6,196 bases of DNA, from positions 1-6,196 of the forward strand of contig JAUVGM010000151.1 of the NCBI GenBank assembly GCA_030593785.1. Reading direction: 5' to 3'. The notes beneath the pieces are model-generated. The model saw only the letters and a program-made list of their open reading frames with translations. It did not search any database and was not told where the DNA came from. Numbering within the stretch: position 1 is the first letter of the stretch; each line of letters begins with the position of its first letter. This DNA is from Gammaproteobacteria bacterium (lineage in GTDB: Bacteria > Pseudomonadota > Gammaproteobacteria > UBA6429 > Thiohalophilaceae). Both the position numbers and the translations under genes were made by a program. This document shows, piece by piece, positions 4,902 to 6,196 of the stretch.

Positions 4902-6196
4902 TTGTTGTCTCTTTTATTTAAATAGTTTTTTGCTGCTAGCATAGCCGAGCCATAGGCCGCTGCAGTATGTGTTGCTATTGTAACGGGAACGCCAAGCTTG
5001 TGTTCCCTGATTTTCTGCCAGGCAATATTAGTTGCACCACCACCTGCTGTTTGTATGGATGTTGGATAAGGCGCTCCCAGATCTTCCAGTAATTTATATC
5101 CGCTAAGTTCTATATGGGCAATGCCTTCCAGCAAACCTTGAAAGAACACGACATCACTTTCTACTTTAGGTGATATGCGAGGTGCTAATTTTGGGTCGTT
5201 AATGGGAAATCGTTCGCCCGGTTCAATTAAGGGATAATAATTTAAGTTAGTCGATATCTCTGGCTTAAGTTGTTTTGTCATTGCTAACATTTGTTCATTA
5301 CTAAAATAATAATTAAGTACTGCACCACCAGAATTTGATGCACCACCCACTAACCAGTGATCACCATAAGGCTGGCTATAAACACCATGAAGAGGATCAT
5401 TGATGGGGAAGTCACTAATAACTTTTAAAACCAACGTTGATCCTAATGAAGTTACTGCCTGGCCAACCTTGTTTAAACCGCTGGCGATAAACGCTGCAGT
5501 GCTGTCCGTTGTACCTGCAATGATTTCTACATCAATCGGTAGCCCTAGTTCATTGGCAACGTGTGGGTTTATATTTGATATAGCAGTTCCGGGCGAAACT
5601 ACGTTGGGTAAACACGAAAGGTTGATTTTATGTTCACTAAGTAAATCTTTTAACCATAGAGGCCAAATTTTGTTAACGGGATCGAAACCTGTTTTTAAAG
5701 CGTTATTAAAATCACTAACAGTAAATTTTTTAGATAACTGACCCGTAATCCAATCAGCTTGATGCACGATATGAAAATTGTCTTGTGGTAGATGATGTTC
5801 CAGTAACCATAAGACTTTTGCTAAACCACTCGTCGCACTTAATACGACTGAATCTTTCGGTGCATATTGTTGCAGGTAATTTGCTTGAGGCTGAGCACGT
5901 TTGTCATCGTACATTAACGCAGGGGACAGAGGTTGTCCGGCATCATCACACAATAATACTGTGCCAGAGGTGCCGTTAATCGAGATGGCCTGAATATGTT
6001 GATGGGGTACGAGATAGGTTATATCTTGCAAGACGGATTGGGTTGCTTGCCACCAATCATGTGGTGTTTGTTGATGGTGTTGAATTTGACTGGGGTAGGT
6101 GAATTTTGATTGGGCAACGATGTTCCCAGATGCATCAATGGCAATGGCTCGGCACCCGGAGGTGCCAAGATCAATACCAATAAAAAGAGAAGAAGG
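4898..6196 (-). CDS. FGGY-family carbohydrate kinase, D-ribulokinase-like, start just outside window
   Basis: The reading frame stays open to the last base, and 432 residues are visible. The TTG at 6029-6031 is not the start, because the upstream 55 residues contain the kinase's phosphate-binding IGIDLGTSGCRAIAID. With Asp at visible residue 9, only a few N-terminal residues should be missing, so the protein is about 435-440 residues, shorter than typical xylulokinases (about 480-500). Other landmarks are INGTSGTVLLCD, QADWITGQL, FNNALKTGFDP, AGTTDSTAAFIASG with the expected catalytic Asp at visible residue 231 (codon 5504-5506), VTSLGST, GGASNSGGA and TAGGGATNIAWQ in the C-terminal ATP-binding domain. 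Length and motifs fit the SePSK / plant XK-1 branch, which phosphorylates D-ribulose to ribulose 5-phosphate, but the substrate is inferred from remembered similarity. Downstream it overlaps the cysZ-like gene by four bases. Confidence 0.88.
   Translation of the reverse strand, partial: PSSLFIGIDLGTSGCRAIAIDASGNIVAQSKFTYPSQIQHHQQTPHDWWQATQSVLQDITYLVPHQHIQAISINGTSGTVLLCDDAGQPLSPALMYDDKRAQPQANYLQQYAPKDSVVLSATSGLAKVLWLLEHHLPQDNFHIVHQADWITGQLSKKFTVSDFNNALKTGFDPVNKIWPLWLKDLLSEHKINLSCLPNVVSPGTAISNINPHVANELGLPIDVEIIAGTTDSTAAFIASGLNKVGQAVTSLGSTLVLKVISDFPINDPLHGVYSQPYGDHWLVGGASNSGGAVLNYYFSNEQMLAMTKQLKPEISTNLNYYPLIEPGERFPINDPKLAPRISPKVESDVVFFQGLLEGIAHIELSGYKLLEDLGAPYPTSIQTAGGGATNIAWQKIREHKLGVPVTIATHTAAAYGSAMLAAKNYLNKRDNK

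Noticed and set aside
5400..5979. Two plus-strand open frames (5400-5741 and 5785-5979) opposite the kinase
   Set aside because: Both are antisense to conserved kinase motifs and carry no recognisable features.
6029..6031. TTG as start codon of the sugar kinase
   Set aside because: The frame remains open to 6196 and the upstream residues form the conserved phosphate-binding IGIDLGTSG segment, so the TTG is an internal Leu codon.

Overview
The window looks like chromosomal DNA of an AT-rich gammaproteobacterium. The case rests on a proteobacterial-type monofunctional peptidoglycan transglycosylase (MtgA), a CysZ-type membrane protein, a CbbY-like HAD phosphatase, and tightly packed housekeeping genes with strand switches. 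The genus cannot be named from the sequence. No phage, plasmid, transposase, CRISPR or RNA gene was seen.

Layout, left to right. Positions 1-390 hold the C-terminal part of a CbbY-like HAD phosphatase (+), cut by the window edge. Positions 391-566 are almost entirely a composite palindromic repeat. Positions 567-1721 encode a class I/II PLP-dependent aminotransferase (+), followed 15 bases later by a small DUF2007-type protein (1737-1964, +), probably in the same transcript. After a 137-base gap with a candidate promoter comes a GAF/HD-GYP protein (2102-3229, +), likely a cyclic-di-GMP phosphodiesterase. It converges on mtgA (3261-3992, -). Positions 3993-4163 carry a second copy of the palindromic repeat. 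A CysZ-like protein (4164-4901, -) and an FGGY sugar kinase (4898-6196, -, start just outside the window) overlap by four bases in an ATGA arrangement and form a two-gene operon read leftward. The kinase most resembles the short D-ribulokinase branch (cyanobacterial SePSK / plant XK-1).

Functional themes. D-ribulokinase would feed D-ribulose into ribulose 5-phosphate. CbbY phosphatases remove xylulose 1,5-bisphosphate, a Rubisco inhibitor. Both ends of the window therefore touch pentose-phosphate/RuBP chemistry, but they are not in one operon here and no Rubisco or other Calvin-cycle gene is visible. The remaining genes serve envelope building, signalling and amino-acid metabolism.

The most unusual material is non-coding. 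Two related but diverged palindromic elements each sit 4-6 bases beyond the stop codon of a gene (the HAD gene and the cysZ-like gene). They share terminal inverted repeats, an inner stem and a 23-base central spacer, but carry different accessory hairpins with three-base loops. The protein genes look conventional, and no convincing new multi-gene system was found.
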